A stretch of 64,000 nt of DNA from Thermococcus nautili (GCF_000585495.1 NZ_CP007264.1:248001-312000); one strand, 5' to 3'. Shown: positions 17,647-27,515, counted from the stretch's first letter. Notes: a model not told the origin generated them from the sequence alone. Made by a program: numbers and translations.

Positions 17647-18390
17647 TCAGCCGAAAATCCATTCCTCGAGGACTTCTCCGATTTCCTTGAACGCGACGGC
17701 GGCGTCGCTGTTGGGGAGGTACTTGATTATCGGAACTCCAACGTTTATGGACTCGGGGACGTTGTAGTCGAAGGGAACCCACCCGAGAACCGGGACGTCC
17801 AAATCCTCTTCTATGGCTTCTATTATCTTATCAACGACATCGGCGCTCTCGCGAACCTTATTCAGGACGACGCCGATGTTGAGGTTGTACTTCTCCCCGA
17901 GGGCCTTCAGTTTTTCTATCTCGTTCTTAACCATAGTCTCGAACGAGTAAATCGGAGAACGCTCTATTTCAACGACTATAAGCTGATAGTTGGCGACCTG
18001 AAACGTTGGGAGGGTATCAAAGGGAACACCCGTGGGGGAGTCGACAAAAACGACGCCGAACTTGTACTTCACCCTCTCAAGGATGTCAACGAGCCTCCTC
18101 GGAGAGATTCCAAGGACGTCCTGAAGCTGTGTGCTCCCCGGCATCACGTAGACGCCGGTTTCCTTGTGGCGGTATATGGCCCACTCCGGGTCAACGTCCG
18201 GGTTCTTTAGGAGGGTGTGGACTGTGTATTTAACCGTGTCTAGGGCGAAGTGAAAACCGAGGTTGGGCAGGTAGAGGTCGCCATCAACGGCCAGAACGCG
18301 GTACTCCTTCATGGCAAGGTAAGAGCTAAGGTTCGCCGTTGTGGTTGTTTTGCCGGCTCCGCCACGCCCCGTTACGACTATCAGTGCCAT
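17647..18390 (-). CDS. MinD/ParA-family ATPase
   Basis: 247 residues. Deviant Walker A VVTGRGGAGKTTTTANLSSY at residues 5-20, switch VDGDLYLPNLGFHF, Walker B VVFVDSPTGVP, and NKVRE near residue 180 place it in the MinD/ParA/Soj family; these bind ATP as dimers and position cellular components. The 'signature' lysine that precedes GGxGKT in MinD and ParA is an arginine here. No partner (MinE-like, ParB, CheY) is adjacent. ATG 18390 is preceded by GAGGGG; an AAACCTTATATCC box lies about 40 bases further upstream. Likely co-transcribed with hmgA. Confidence 0.88.
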   Translation of the reverse strand: MALIVVTGRGGAGKTTTTANLSSYLAMKEYRVLAVDGDLYLPNLGFHFALDTVKYTVHTLLKNPDVDPEWAIYRHKETGVYVMPGSTQLQDVLGISPRRLVDILERVKYKFGVVFVDSPTGVPFDTLPTFQVANYQLIVVEIERSPIYSFETMVKNEIEKLKALGEKYNLNIGVVLNKVRESADVVDKIIEAIEEDLDVPVLGWVPFDYNVPESINVGVPIIKYLPNSDAAVAFKEIGEVLEEWIFG

Positions 18391-18530
18391 CGCTACCCCT
18401 CTAAGCTTCTCTGTTGGGAGTTGAGGATATAAGGTTTCCGATTGAACTTCCGTCGGTACGTCGCTTTCTGCGTATGCACCTACACAATTCTGTCCAGTGA
18501 TGGGCCTTAAGGACTCGATGAACACAAAAG

Positions 18531-18540
18531 GTTTATATCG
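18531..18540 (+). promoter_or_regulatory. TATA box of threonine dehydrogenase
   Basis: AAAGGTTTATATCG matches the archaeal consensus; the predicted start near 18561 leaves a ~20-nt leader that contains the ribosome binding site AAGGAGATGG (18569-18578). Confidence 0.6.
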
Positions 18541-18583
18541 TCCCCGTTTAGATTCCCATTGTAAGGTTAAGGAGATGGTTGCC

Positions 18584-19633
18584 ATGGCTGAAAAAATGCC
18601 CGCTATTATGAAGACCAAACCTGCCTACGGGGCGGAGCTCGTTGAGGTTGACGTTCCCAAGCCCGGGCCGGGCGAGGTTCTTATCAGGGTTCTCGCGACG
18701 AGCATCTGCGGAACCGACCTCCACATCTACGAGTGGAACGAGTGGGCGCAGAGCAGGATTAAACCGCCCCAGATTATGGGCCACGAGGTCGCTGGAGAGG
18801 TCATCGAGGTTGGCCCAGGTGTTGAGGACCTTCAGGAGGGCGACTACATAAGTGCGGAGACACATATCGTCTGTGGAAAGTGCTACGCCTGCAAGCACAA
18901 CCGCTACCACGTCTGCCAGAACACCAAGATTTTCGGCGTCGATATGGACGGTGTCTTCGCGACCTACGCCATCGTTCCGGCCCAGAACGCCTGGAAGAAC
19001 CCCAAGGACATGAAGCCCGAATACGCCTCACTCCAGGAGCCCCTTGGCAATGCAGTTGATACCGTTCTTGCCGGCCCGATAGCGGGCAGGAGCACACTCA
19101 TAACCGGAGCCGGCCCGCTCGGACTGCTCGGTATAACCGTCGCGAAGGCGAGCGGTGCTTACCCGGTCATCGTGAGCGAGCCAAGCGACTTCAGGAGAAA
19201 GCTCGCCAAGAAGGTTGGGGCGGACTACGTTATCAATCCTTTTGAAGAAGACCCTGTTGAGGTCGTCATGAGCATAACCGACGGAGCGGGAGTTGAGGTC
19301 TTCCTCGAGTTCAGTGGTGCCCCCAAGGCCCTTGAGCAGGGCCTTAAGGCGACGACCCCTGGAGGAAGGGTCTCCCTGCTCGGGCTGTTCCCGAGGGACG
19401 TTACGCTCGACTTCAACAACCTGATAATCTTTAAGGCCCTTGAAGTTCACGGCATCACCGGAAGGCACCTCTGGGAGACATGGTACACCGTCTCAAGTCT
19501 CATCCAGAGCGGAAAGCTCAACCTCGACCCGATTATCACCCACAAGTACAAAGGCTTTGACAAGTTTGAAGAGGCCTTCGAGCTCATGCGCGCCGGAAAG
19601 ACCGGCAAGGTCGTTTTCTTCCCGAAGGAGTGA
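18584..19633 (+). CDS. tdh: L-threonine 3-dehydrogenase
   Basis: 349 residues. Zinc-dependent medium-chain dehydrogenase oxidising threonine to 2-amino-3-ketobutyrate with NAD+. Visible: catalytic zinc site [15 protein letters not shown] and GHEVAGEV, structural zinc site [15 protein letters not shown] with four cysteines, and the Rossmann motif [12 protein letters not shown]. The sequence is very close in pattern to the characterised Pyrococcus enzyme. ATG 18584 gives the family N-terminus ([15 protein letters not shown]) with AAGGAGATGG upstream; in-frame ATG 18575 adds three residues. Single gene divergent from the MinD-like/hmgA pair. Confidence 0.96.
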   Translation: MAEKMPAIMKTKPAYGAELVEVDVPKPGPGEVLIRVLATSICGTDLHIYEWNEWAQSRIKPPQIMGHEVAGEVIEVGPGVEDLQEGDYISAETHIVCGKCYACKHNRYHVCQNTKIFGVDMDGVFATYAIVPAQNAWKNPKDMKPEYASLQEPLGNAVDTVLAGPIAGRSTLITGAGPLGLLGITVAKASGAYPVIVSEPSDFRRKLAKKVGADYVINPFEEDPVEVVMSITDGAGVEVFLEFSGAPKALEQGLKATTPGGRVSLLGLFPRDVTLDFNNLIIFKALEVHGITGRHLWETWYTVSSLIQSGKLNLDPIITHKYKGFDKFEEAFELMRAGKTGKVVFFPKE

Positions 19634-19701
19634 TTTTTCCTCCTTTTCTTTCACCGCAATTCTTAAGTAAACCCTTCCCCACTTCCCCCGGAGGTGTTGG
19701 A

Positions 19702-21201
19702 ATGGAGCTGAGTTATCAGGAGAAGCTCACCCTCATCAAGCTCAACGAACTGAAAAAAGCGAAATTCGAGGAACTCGTTAAAGAGACCGGTCTCGAGCAG
19801 GTAGCGGTCATGAGGGCAGTTCTCGGCCTGCAGGCAAAGGGTTTGGCCAAGCTCCACGAGAGGAGCGAGAGGGTCGTTAAGCTCACCGAGACCGGGAAGA
19901 AGTACGCCGAAATCGGCCTTCCAGAGTGGAGGGCCTTAAAGCTTCTCCGCGGGAGGGGAAAGGTCACGCTCGACGACCTCAGGGAGGTTCTCAGCGACGA
20001 CGAGCTCAAGCCGATAGTTGGCCTCCTCAGGAAGGAGGGCTGGGCGAGCGTCAGGAAGGAGGACGGTAAGCTAATTCTCGAAATCACGGAGAAGGGGCTT
20101 GAAGCTGGGGAAAGGCCCATTGACAGGGCCCTAAAGCTCCTCGCCGAGAAGGGAGTCGTTCCGGTTAACGAAATCGAGAAGCTCGTTCCCGTCAAGGAGC
20201 TTAAGAGGAGAAAAATCGGCGAGGAGGAAACTGTAACCGAGAGGGAAGTCGAGATTACACCGGCAGGCGAGGAGCTGGCTCCGAAGGTGGAGCTGAAGCG
20301 GGAGGTTTCTGTTCTAACTCCGGAACTCATAAAGTCCGGCAAATGGAGGGAAGTTGAGTTCAGGAAGTTCGACATAAAGGCCCCTGTGAGGAGGATTTAC
20401 CCGGGCAAGAAGCAACCCTACAGAGCGTTCCTCGACAAGATAAGGAGAAGGCTCATCGAGATGGGCTTCATCGAGATGACTGTTGAGAGCATGATTGAGA
20501 CCCAGTTCTGGAACTTCGATGCCCTATTCCAGCCCCAGAACCACCCCGCCCGCGAATGGACCGACACATACCAGCTCAAGTACCCGAAGAGCGGGCACCT
20601 GCCCGATGAGGAGCTCGTTGAGAGGGTTAAGACCGCCCACGAGCGCGGTCTGGCCGGCTCGCGTGGCTGGGGCTACGTCTGGTCTCCGGAGAGGGCGATG
20701 CTCCTCATGCCGAGGGCGCACGGTACTGCCCTTGACGCGAGACAGCTCGCGAAAGGTGTCGAGATTCCAGGGAAGTACTTCACGATTCAGCGCGTTTTCA
20801 GGCCGGACGTCCTCGATAGGACTCACCTCATCGAGTTCAACCAGATTGACGGCTTCGTCGTCGGCGAAGAGTTGAACTTCAGGCACCTCCTCGGAATCCT
20901 CAAGCGCTTCGCTGTCGAGATAGCTGGGGCCAGGAAGGTTAAGTTCCTGCCCGACTACTACCCGTTCACCGAGCCCAGCGTCCAGATGAGCGCCTACCAC
21001 CCTGAACTTGGCTGGGTTGAGTTCGGCGGTGCCGGAATCTTCCGCGAGGAGATGACTAAGGCTTTGGGCATAGACGTCCCGGTCATCGCGTGGGGAATCG
21101 GAATCGACAGGCTGGCCATGTTCAAGCTCGGAATAGACGACATACGCTACCTCTTCAGCTACGACCTCCGCTGGCTGAGGGAAGCAAAGCTGGTGTGGTG
21201 A
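19702..21201 (+). CDS. pheS: Phenylalanyl-tRNA synthetase alpha subunit
   Basis: 499 residues, archaeal/eukaryotic-type long alpha subunit. The N-terminal ~230 residues hold several winged-helix repeats ([40 protein letters not shown]) that contact tRNA. The class II catalytic core follows: [12 protein letters not shown] near motif 2, [19 protein letters not shown], and motif 3 [15 protein letters not shown] with [20 protein letters not shown]. Start ATG 19702 has GGAGGTG at 19690-19696. Head of a pheS-DUF2283-pheT transcription unit. Confidence 0.96.
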   Translation: MELSYQEKLTLIKLNELKKAKFEELVKETGLEQVAVMRAVLGLQAKGLAKLHERSERVVKLTETGKKYAEIGLPEWRALKLLRGRGKVTLDDLREVLSDDELKPIVGLLRKEGWASVRKEDGKLILEITEKGLEAGERPIDRALKLLAEKGVVPVNEIEKLVPVKELKRRKIGEEETVTEREVEITPAGEELAPKVELKREVSVLTPELIKSGKWREVEFRKFDIKAPVRRIYPGKKQPYRAFLDKIRRRLIEMGFIEMTVESMIETQFWNFDALFQPQNHPAREWTDTYQLKYPKSGHLPDEELVERVKTAHERGLAGSRGWGYVWSPERAMLLMPRAHGTALDARQLAKGVEIPGKYFTIQRVFRPDVLDRTHLIEFNQIDGFVVGEELNFRHLLGILKRFAVEIAGARKVKFLPDYYPFTEPSVQMSAYHPELGWVEFGGAGIFREEMTKALGIDVPVIAWGIGIDRLAMFKLGIDDIRYLFSYDLRWLREAKLVW

Positions 21202-21206
21202 GCGAA

Positions 21207-21431
21207 ATGGCACAGAGCGTAAGGTACGACCCTGACGTTGATATCCTTTACGTTCAGCTCTCAAAGAAGAAGCCCGTTGATGCCGATATGAAAGGGGATG
21301 TGGTCATAGACCTCGATGAAAACGGAGAGGTCGTTGGCTTCGAGATATGGCGCGCGAGGGAGCTAATCCTGCCGGAGTTCATGAAGTTCATCGAGAAGAT
21401 AAAGGCCGAAAGGGCCCACGTGGAGGGTTGA
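21207..21431 (+). CDS. DUF2283 small protein between pheS and pheT
   Basis: 74 residues. The pattern VRYDPDVDILYVQLS, DVVIDLDENGEVVGFEIWRA is the DUF2283 fold signature; the function of the family is unknown and members are often found near toxin-antitoxin genes. It starts five bases after the pheS stop and ends two bases before the pheT start, so it is transcribed and probably translated with them. Placement inside the synthetase operon may be passenger insertion or a functional link; sequence alone cannot decide. Confidence 0.85.
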   Translation: MAQSVRYDPDVDILYVQLSKKKPVDADMKGDVVIDLDENGEVVGFEIWRARELILPEFMKFIEKIKAERAHVEG

Positions 21432-21433
21432 AG

Positions 21434-23140
21434 ATGCCAAAGTTCGACGTGTCAAAGCGGGATTTGGAGAGGCTTGTCGGTAGGGAATTCACGGTCGAGG
21501 AGTGGGAGGACCTCTTCCTCTACGCCAAATGCGAGCTGGACGACGTGTGGGAGGAGAACGGTGAAATCTACTTCAAGGCCGACTCCAAGGACACGAACAG
21601 GCCCGACCTCTGGAGCGCTGAGGGGATAGCAAGGCAGATACGGTGGGCGCTCGGCTTCCAGAGGGGCCTGCCGGAATACGAGGTCGAGAAAAGCGACGTT
21701 ACCGTTTACGTTGACGAGAGGCTGAAGGATATCCGTCCATACGGTGTTTACGCAATCGTTGAGGGGTTGAGCCTCGACGAAGAGGCTCTCAAGCAGATGA
21801 TTAACCTCCAGGAGAAGGTGGCTCTGACCTTTGGAAGGAGGAGAAGGGAGGTAGCAATAGGCATCTTCGACTTCGACAAGGTGAAGCCCCCGATATACTA
21901 CAGGGCGGGGGAGAAAACCGAGAAGTTCGTCCCGCTCGGCTTCGAGGAGGAGCTTACACTGGAGGAAATCCTTGAAAAGCACGAGAAAGGGAAAGAGTAC
22001 GGTCATCTGATTAAGGACAAGCCCTACTACCCTCTCCTCGTGGACAGCGAGGGTAAGGTCCTATCGATGCCCCCGATAATCAACTCCGAAACGACAGGAA
22101 GGGTGACAACGGAGACGAGGAACGTCTTCGTCGACGTCACCGGCTGGGATTTGAACAAGGTCATGCTCGCCCTTAACGTCGTCGTTACTGCCCTGGCAGA
22201 GCGCGGAGGAAAGATTAGGAGCGTTAAAGTCGTTTATCCCGACTTTGAGATTGAAACGCCCGATTTAACTCCCAAGTCCTTCGAGGTCGAGCTGGACTAC
22301 GTAAGAAAGCTCGCCGGCCTAGAGCTGAGCGACGGCGAAATCAGGGACCTCCTCGAGAGGATGATGTACGAGGTGAAGCTTGAGGACGGTAAAGCAAAGC
22401 TCCTCTATCCTGCCTTCCGCGACGACATAATGCACGCCAGGGACGTTCTGGAAGATGTCCTCATCGCCTACGGCTACAACGAGATTGAGCCTGAGGAGCC
22501 GAAGCTTGCCGTCCAGGGCAGGGGCGACAAGTTCGTCGAGTTCGAGGATGCCGTTAGGGAACTCATGGTCGGCTTTGGCCTTCAGGAGGTCATGACCTTC
22601 AACCTGACCAACAGGGAGGCCCAATACGAGAAAATGAATCTCCAATACGGAAGGGACTACTTTAACAACCCGCCGGCTGAACTCGTCGAGATAGAGAACC
22701 CGATAAGCCCGAAGTGGTCAGCGCTGAGGAACTGGCTTCTGCCGAGTTTGCTCGACTTCCTGAGCCAGAACACCCACGAGGAGTACCCGCAGAGGCTCTT
22801 TGAGGTCGGCAAGGCCACCCTGATAGACGAGGACAGGGAAACGAAGACCGTCAGCGAGAGCAAGCTTGCCGTCGTGCTGGCCCAGCCGAGGGTTACCTTC
22901 ACCGACGCGAAGGAAATCCTTGACAGCGTGATGAGGCATCTCGGCTTCGAATACGAGCTTGAAGAGGTCGAGCACCCGAGCTTCATCCCCGGCAGGGTTG
23001 GAACGGTAATCGTAAACGGCCAGACCATTGGCGTAATCGGCGAAATTCACCCAGCGGTTTTAGAAAAGTGGGGAATCGAGATGCCCGTTGCGGGCTTCGA
23101 GCTGTTCCTAAGGCCCCTCTACACGGAGCCCTACCTTTAG
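21434..23140 (+). CDS. pheT: Phenylalanyl-tRNA synthetase beta subunit
   Basis: 568 residues, the shorter archaeal-type beta subunit. It assembles with PheS as (alpha-beta)2, recognises tRNA(Phe) and carries the editing site. Elements seen: KFDVSKRDLERLVGREF at the N-terminus, the B3/B4 editing region (VFVDVTGWDLNKVMLALNVV), the B5 domain (YVRKLAGLELSDGEIRDLLE) and the degenerate catalytic-core-like domain (NPISPKWSALRNWLLPSLLD, VIGEIHPAVLEKWGIEMPV). ATG 21434 is preceded by GGAGGGTTG. Its last four bases overlap a possible small gene on the opposite strand. Confidence 0.96.
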   Translation: MPKFDVSKRDLERLVGREFTVEEWEDLFLYAKCELDDVWEENGEIYFKADSKDTNRPDLWSAEGIARQIRWALGFQRGLPEYEVEKSDVTVYVDERLKDIRPYGVYAIVEGLSLDEEALKQMINLQEKVALTFGRRRREVAIGIFDFDKVKPPIYYRAGEKTEKFVPLGFEEELTLEEILEKHEKGKEYGHLIKDKPYYPLLVDSEGKVLSMPPIINSETTGRVTTETRNVFVDVTGWDLNKVMLALNVVVTALAERGGKIRSVKVVYPDFEIETPDLTPKSFEVELDYVRKLAGLELSDGEIRDLLERMMYEVKLEDGKAKLLYPAFRDDIMHARDVLEDVLIAYGYNEIEPEEPKLAVQGRGDKFVEFEDAVRELMVGFGLQEVMTFNLTNREAQYEKMNLQYGRDYFNNPPAELVEIENPISPKWSALRNWLLPSLLDFLSQNTHEEYPQRLFEVGKATLIDEDRETKTVSESKLAVVLAQPRVTFTDAKEILDSVMRHLGFEYELEEVEHPSFIPGRVGTVIVNGQTIGVIGEIHPAVLEKWGIEMPVAGFELFLRPLYTEPYL

Positions 23141-23229
23141 TCCCTCTTTTTCCTCTTCTCAAGGAGGGCGCACATGAGCTCGAAGTTTGTAACACTTATG
23201 AGCACCTCAACGTCAAAGACTTCCTCCAT
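23137..23229 (-). CDS. Candidate small protein, 30 residues
   Basis: Minus-strand frame from ATG 23229 with GGGGTGAGAG just upstream. The product, MEEVFDVEVLISVTNFELMC followed by ALLEKRKKRD, is amphipathic with an acidic start and basic end. It occupies most of an otherwise gene-free 238-base gap between pheT and truA and ends four bases inside pheT. Codon use (GAG, CTC, AAG) is like neighbouring genes. No homologue is recognised; at this length chance is possible. Confidence 0.4.
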   Translation of the reverse strand: MEEVFDVEVLISVTNFELMCALLEKRKKRD

Positions 23230-23348
23230 TCTCTCACCCCAATTTTAGGTTCTCGTGCCTCTTTATCAAGTTTGCTGGAATTTTTTCGTATTTCGTTCGA
23301 ATTTTGAGTTTACAAAAGTCAAGAAAGTTGGAGGATTTTCGGGGAAGG

Positions 23349-23359
23349 CTTTTTATACC
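23349..23359 (+). promoter_or_regulatory. TATA box of truA
   Basis: GCTTTTTATACCC is centred 25 bases before ATG 23379, so the truA mRNA is predicted to be leaderless; no ribosome binding site precedes the ATG. Confidence 0.55.
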
Positions 23360-23378
23360 CTCCGCTGAAGCGCCAACC

Positions 23379-24182
23379 ATGAAGCTGGCTCTCCGCGTGG
23401 CCTACGACGGAACGGCATTCTACGGCTTTCAAAGACAGCCCGGAGTGAGGACGGTAGAGGGGGAACTCATCCGCGTTTTGACCAAACTAAAAATCATCGA
23501 AAGCCCGGAAGAGAACGACTTTAAAGGTGCCTCGCGGACGGACCGCGGAGTTTCCGCGTTCTTCAACGTGGTTTCGTTCGTTCCCGGCGAGAGGAGTGAC
23601 CTGGCGAGGCCAGAGGTGCTGAATCACCATCTCCGAGATGTCTGGGTTCTCGGCGTTGCCGAGGTTCCCGCTGACTTCCACCCGAGGTTCTGGGCGACCT
23701 CGAAGACCTACCGCTACTACCTCGTCGATGAGGGCTTCGACCTTGAGAAAATTCGTGAATGCGCCAAGCTCTTCGAGGGAACCCACGACTTCTCGGCTTT
23801 TGCGAAGCTTGAGCCGGGCAGGGACCCGATTAGGGAGATAACGCGCATCAGCATCGTTCCAAGACACGGCTACTACGTGGTTGAAATCACGGGCAAAAGC
23901 TTCCTCTGGGAGATGGTGCGGAGAATCGTCAACGCGCTCCGCTTCTGCGGACTCGGTCTCCTCGAGCAGGAGGACGTTAGGGCCATGCTCGCGGGGACTT
24001 ACAGGAAGAAGGTTCCGCCCGCTCCTCCAGAGAACCTCGTTCTGTGGCATATAGAATATCCGGGCGTCGACTTCAAAACCGACGAGAAGGGCCTTGCCAA
24101 AGCTAAGCGCGACCTCTTCGAGCGCTACTCAAGAGCTCTGACGAGAGCGGCGCTTTTTGGTGACTGCCTCGTTGAGCTTTGA
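23379..24182 (+). CDS. truA: tRNA pseudouridine synthase A
   Basis: 267 residues. Isomerises uridines 38-40 in the anticodon arm. Motifs: RVAYDGTAFYGFQRQPG at the N-terminus, the catalytic aspartate in GASRTDRGVSAFFNVVSF, the YRYYLVD strand, GTHDFSAFAK, and SFLWEMVRRIVNALRFCG near the C-terminus. ATG 23379 is the natural start because of the leaderless promoter and alignment of the family N-terminus. The last 54 bases overlap the end of the convergent XPB-like helicase gene. Confidence 0.94.
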   Translation: MKLALRVAYDGTAFYGFQRQPGVRTVEGELIRVLTKLKIIESPEENDFKGASRTDRGVSAFFNVVSFVPGERSDLARPEVLNHHLRDVWVLGVAEVPADFHPRFWATSKTYRYYLVDEGFDLEKIRECAKLFEGTHDFSAFAKLEPGRDPIREITRISIVPRHGYYVVEITGKSFLWEMVRRIVNALRFCGLGLLEQEDVRAMLAGTYRKKVPPAPPENLVLWHIEYPGVDFKTDEKGLAKAKRDLFERYSRALTRAALFGDCLVEL

Positions 24183-25523
24183 TTCCTTGTCGTAGTACTT
24201 TCCGTAGTACTGTTTCAGAGCTTTCTGCCTCTCGATGAAGTGCGTGTAGAGAAGCGGGTCGTCGTCCGCGACGTCAACTATAACTGCCCTCATGCCCTTC
24301 TTCGGCCTCAAGGCCCTTCCTATGGTCTGTATCGTCATGATGTCGCTCTTCCCTCCTCCTGCGAGGATTATCGCAGAAATCTCAGGTATATCAACCCCTT
24401 CCTTGAGCAGGGTCGAGATTAAAACCGGAATCTCGCCGTTCTTGAAGGCCTCAAGGACCTCCCAGCGGTTCTGACTCTTGGAGCTGAGAAACTCGGCCTT
24501 TATTCCTTCTTTTTCAAGCATCTCCTTCAGGATTTTGCCGTGCTCTATGCGCTTTACGTCGATGAGAACGCGGTGGCCCTTTCTGACGAGCTCCTTGGCC
24601 TTTGCCACTATTGCCCTGTTCCTCTCGTCGTTGTTCATGACGACGTCCTCGTAGAGCTCCTTGTAGCGCTCGCTGAAGGACGGCATGCTCGACTCGTAGG
24701 TTATGACTTCAAAGCGGGGCTTGGCCAGGAAGCCCTCCCTTATCAGGTCCTCGGCCTTCACCTCGTAGATTATCGGGCCGACGACGGCCTCAATCTTTAT
24801 CTCCTCACCGCGGACGCGCCTCCACGGTGTTGCCGAGAGCCCGAAGCGGTAAACTTGGGGAAGGCTTATTCCAAGCTGGTAAAATTTCTCGGCGGCGGAG
24901 GTCCTGTGACACTCGTCGAACATGACTATCGCGTAGTCGTTCTTCAGCTTGTCAACGCCCCTCGAAAGGAGGGTCTGTATCATGGCCACCGTTACGTTCT
25001 CCTCGTTCCACTTGTTGTCGCCGACGATTCCTGCTTTAACGCCGAGGAGCTCTTCAACCTTCTCGGCCCACTGGTAGAGGAGCTCCTTCGTATGGACGAC
25101 GATGAGCGCTGAAAGGTCAAGCTCGTGGATTATCCTTAACCCGACAACCGTCTTTCCGCTCCCGACCGGCAGAGCTAAAACGCCCATCTTCTCCTTCAGG
25201 GCTTTCCTAACGGCCCTTTGCTGATAGCGCCTCAGGGAGTAGTCCTCGTTCCACGTTGAGTTGAGTTTAACCCCGCGAACCTGCCGTTCGTCCTTGATTC
25301 TAACGCGGTAGCCCTTGCTGTTGAGGAACTTCTTGACCCTCGGAAGCAGACCGACGGGGAATGTCTTCTCGTAGGGGTCGTAGAGGCTCTCGGGCTTCTC
25401 CCATTTGCCGTAGTCCTTCTTGTAGGTGAGCAGGTCGTAGATTTTGAAGTAGACGCTCGGCTCCGCCTTCTCGACCTTAACCAGTGCCGAACCGTCTGGA
25501 ATCCTGAGGACAACCACGGGCAT
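24129..25523 (-). CDS. XPB-like superfamily 2 DNA helicase
   Basis: 464 residues. N-terminal damage-recognition-like domain, then SF2 core: SLRRYQQRAVRKAL (Q-like motif), Walker A ALPVGSGKTVVGL, DEAH-type box MFDECHRTSA, motif III FGLSATPWRR followed by RGEE (position of the XPB RED motif), and C-terminal motifs ISTLLKEGVDIPEIS and TIGRALRPKKG. This order fits archaeal XPB homologues, which act in DNA unwinding/repair; no Bax1 nuclease partner is adjacent. ATG 25523 (PVVVLRIPDG) is preferred over TTG 25529, with a GTCTATAAAGCC box 30-40 bases upstream. Basic C-terminal tail KKRRSRQ. Confidence 0.88.
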   Translation of the reverse strand: MPVVVLRIPDGSALVKVEKAEPSVYFKIYDLLTYKKDYGKWEKPESLYDPYEKTFPVGLLPRVKKFLNSKGYRVRIKDERQVRGVKLNSTWNEDYSLRRYQQRAVRKALKEKMGVLALPVGSGKTVVGLRIIHELDLSALIVVHTKELLYQWAEKVEELLGVKAGIVGDNKWNEENVTVAMIQTLLSRGVDKLKNDYAIVMFDECHRTSAAEKFYQLGISLPQVYRFGLSATPWRRVRGEEIKIEAVVGPIIYEVKAEDLIREGFLAKPRFEVITYESSMPSFSERYKELYEDVVMNNDERNRAIVAKAKELVRKGHRVLIDVKRIEHGKILKEMLEKEGIKAEFLSSKSQNRWEVLEAFKNGEIPVLISTLLKEGVDIPEISAIILAGGGKSDIMTIQTIGRALRPKKGMRAVIVDVADDDPLLYTHFIERQKALKQYYGKYYDKESKLNEAVTKKRRSRQSS

Positions 25524-25590
25524 GGCCAATCAAAGCGAGTGTGGAAAAAGGCTTTATAGACCTTTTGGAACAACGGCCTAAGGTGGTGGC

Positions 25591-26856
25591 ATGCTGAGGG
25601 AAATTCTTCAAACCTTCGACGACCTGATTGTCATAAAGGAACCCGTGAGCAAGGAACTTGAGATAACGCGCTATCTGCTGAAGTACCGCGACAGGCCGGT
25701 TCTCTTCGAGGACGTTGACGGCTGGAAGGTCGCCGGAAACATCTGGAGCACCCGTGAGAGGATAGCCCGCTTCCTGAACACGAGCAGGGAACGCCTGATG
25801 CACGTCGTGGCGGACGCGATGGAGAATCCCTCCCCCTACAAAACCGTTAAAAGCGCCCCGTTCCTGAAGAACTCGACGGAGGACTTTTCCCTTCTTGAAC
25901 TGCCTGTTCCGAAGTACTATCCCAAGGACGGCGGGCCATACTTCACCTCGGCGATGGTCATCGCAAAGGACGATAACGGCTTTGTCAACGTGTCCTTCCA
26001 CAGGATGATGGTCAGGGACGAGAAGACCGTTGCGATAAGGCTCGTCCCTAGGCACCTCTACGCGATGTGGAAGGACAAGGCCGAGCACGGAGAAGAGCTT
26101 GACGTTAGAATCGTCGTCGGCAATCCCATTCACCTGCTCCTCGCAGGCGCTACCAGCACAGCCTACGGAATCAGCGAGCTTGAGATAGCATCGAAGCTGA
26201 GCGAGCTCGCCTTCGGGAAGCCGGTTGAGGTCGTTGAGCTGGGCGGAATTCCTGTGCCGGTCGAGAGCGAGTTCGTCTTCGAGGCGAAGATAACTCCGGA
26301 GCTGGTCGACGAAGGCCCGTTCGTGGATATAACAGGAACCTACGACTACGTGAGGAAGCAACCGCTGGTAGTCTTTGAGAAGATGTACCACGTTGACGAC
26401 CCGATTTTCCACGCCCTCCTGCCAGGTGGCTACGAGCACTTCATGCTCATGGGCCTTCCAAAGGAGCCTCAAATATACGCGAGCGTCAAGCGCGTGGTTC
26501 CAAAGGTTCACGGGGTAAGGCTGACGGAAGGAGGTGCCATGTGGCTACACGCCGTTGTTTCGATAACCAAACAGCACGACGGCGACGGCAAGAACGCGAT
26601 TTTGGCGGCCTTCGCCGGCCATCCGAGCCTCAAGCACGTCGTCGTCGTTGACGAGGACATAGACATCTACGATGACAGGGACGTTGAATGGGCGATAGCG
26701 ACGCGCTTCCAGGCAGATAGGGACCTCGTGATAGTCCCCAACGCCCGCGGTAGCTCCCTTGACCCCTCGGCGGAGAAGAGCTTAACCGCCAAGTGGGGCA
26801 TAGACGCGACGAAACCTCTCGATAGAAAAGAAGAGTTCGAGAGGGCTAAGCTTTAG
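25591..26856 (+). CDS. UbiD-family decarboxylase
   Basis: 421 residues. Prenylated-FMN-dependent (de)carboxylase family. Consistent motifs: [46 protein letters not shown] with two glutamates of the active-site network, [15 protein letters not shown], and [17 protein letters not shown]. In archaea one UbiD homologue decarboxylates trans-anhydromevalonate phosphate in the modified mevalonate pathway, so this gene is a candidate for that step; other substrates cannot be excluded. Start ATG 25591 is preceded by AAGGTGGTGG. Divergent from the helicase; 3' end overlaps the DUF457 gene by 11 bases. Confidence 0.9.
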   Translation: MLREILQTFDDLIVIKEPVSKELEITRYLLKYRDRPVLFEDVDGWKVAGNIWSTRERIARFLNTSRERLMHVVADAMENPSPYKTVKSAPFLKNSTEDFSLLELPVPKYYPKDGGPYFTSAMVIAKDDNGFVNVSFHRMMVRDEKTVAIRLVPRHLYAMWKDKAEHGEELDVRIVVGNPIHLLLAGATSTAYGISELEIASKLSELAFGKPVEVVELGGIPVPVESEFVFEAKITPELVDEGPFVDITGTYDYVRKQPLVVFEKMYHVDDPIFHALLPGGYEHFMLMGLPKEPQIYASVKRVVPKVHGVRLTEGGAMWLHAVVSITKQHDGDGKNAILAAFAGHPSLKHVVVVDEDIDIYDDRDVEWAIATRFQADRDLVIVPNARGSSLDPSAEKSLTAKWGIDATKPLDRKEEFERAKL

Positions 26857-27436
26857 CCCCCTCCGCTTTTCTCACAATCTTGCCCACCAGCAGGTCTATT
26901 ATCTCCACCTTCTCGTAGAGGTACCAGAGGACGAGGAAGCTAAGCCCCGTCGAGAGGAACGGGTTGATTAAGTAGAGCGGACTGAGGGCGATGAAGACGG
27001 CGTAGCCGAGCAGGAACGCCGAGAGCGAGTAGAGAACCTTACCCGCTCCGAGCCTGTAAGTCGCGTAGAGGCCGGCAACCGCTATCGGAACTTCCCAGGG
27101 GACGAGTATGAACTTGCCCCAGAGGTGCCAGCCGAGCCTTGGAAAACCGTACCAGACGCCATTCGGGAGGAAGGGAATCCCTCCTGTGAAGAAGTCCGCG
27201 AGCAGGTGCAGGCCGTTGCCCAGAACTCCAAGCGGACCGAAGGGGAGCATGTAAATGAACGAGATGAAGCCGTGGTTGAAGAAGGTCCTCGTGAAGTCGC
27301 CGGTGATGAGAAGCATCTGAATGAAGCTGTAATCGGGTGCGGAGTTGGCTATGACGAATAGCCCGAGGAGCTTCCTGTTCCATCCCCTCCAGGTCCCTAT
27401 GAGGTAGGCAACGAAGATGTGCATCGGGAGTAGCAT
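26846..27436 (-). CDS. DUF457/YdjM-like integral membrane protein
   Basis: 196 residues with four to five hydrophobic segments. The N-terminus [19 protein letters not shown] and later [19 protein letters not shown] supply the histidine/aspartate pattern (H near the start, PD, and HLLAD) that defines this membrane-bound 'metal-dependent hydrolase' family, whose biochemical activity is unproven. ATG 27436 has GGTG six bases upstream; ATG 27424 would remove four residues. Stands alone, convergent with the UbiD gene. Confidence 0.78.
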   Translation of the reverse strand: MLLPMHIFVAYLIGTWRGWNRKLLGLFVIANSAPDYSFIQMLLITGDFTRTFFNHGFISFIYMLPFGPLGVLGNGLHLLADFFTGGIPFLPNGVWYGFPRLGWHLWGKFILVPWEVPIAVAGLYATYRLGAGKVLYSLSAFLLGYAVFIALSPLYLINPFLSTGLSFLVLWYLYEKVEIIDLLVGKIVRKAEGAKA

Positions 27437-27515
27437 TCGAACACCTCAGAATTCTTCGAAATTAAAACCTAAAAAGTTTTCTGAACAAAATTGAGAAGTT
27501 GAAAACAGAACGCAG

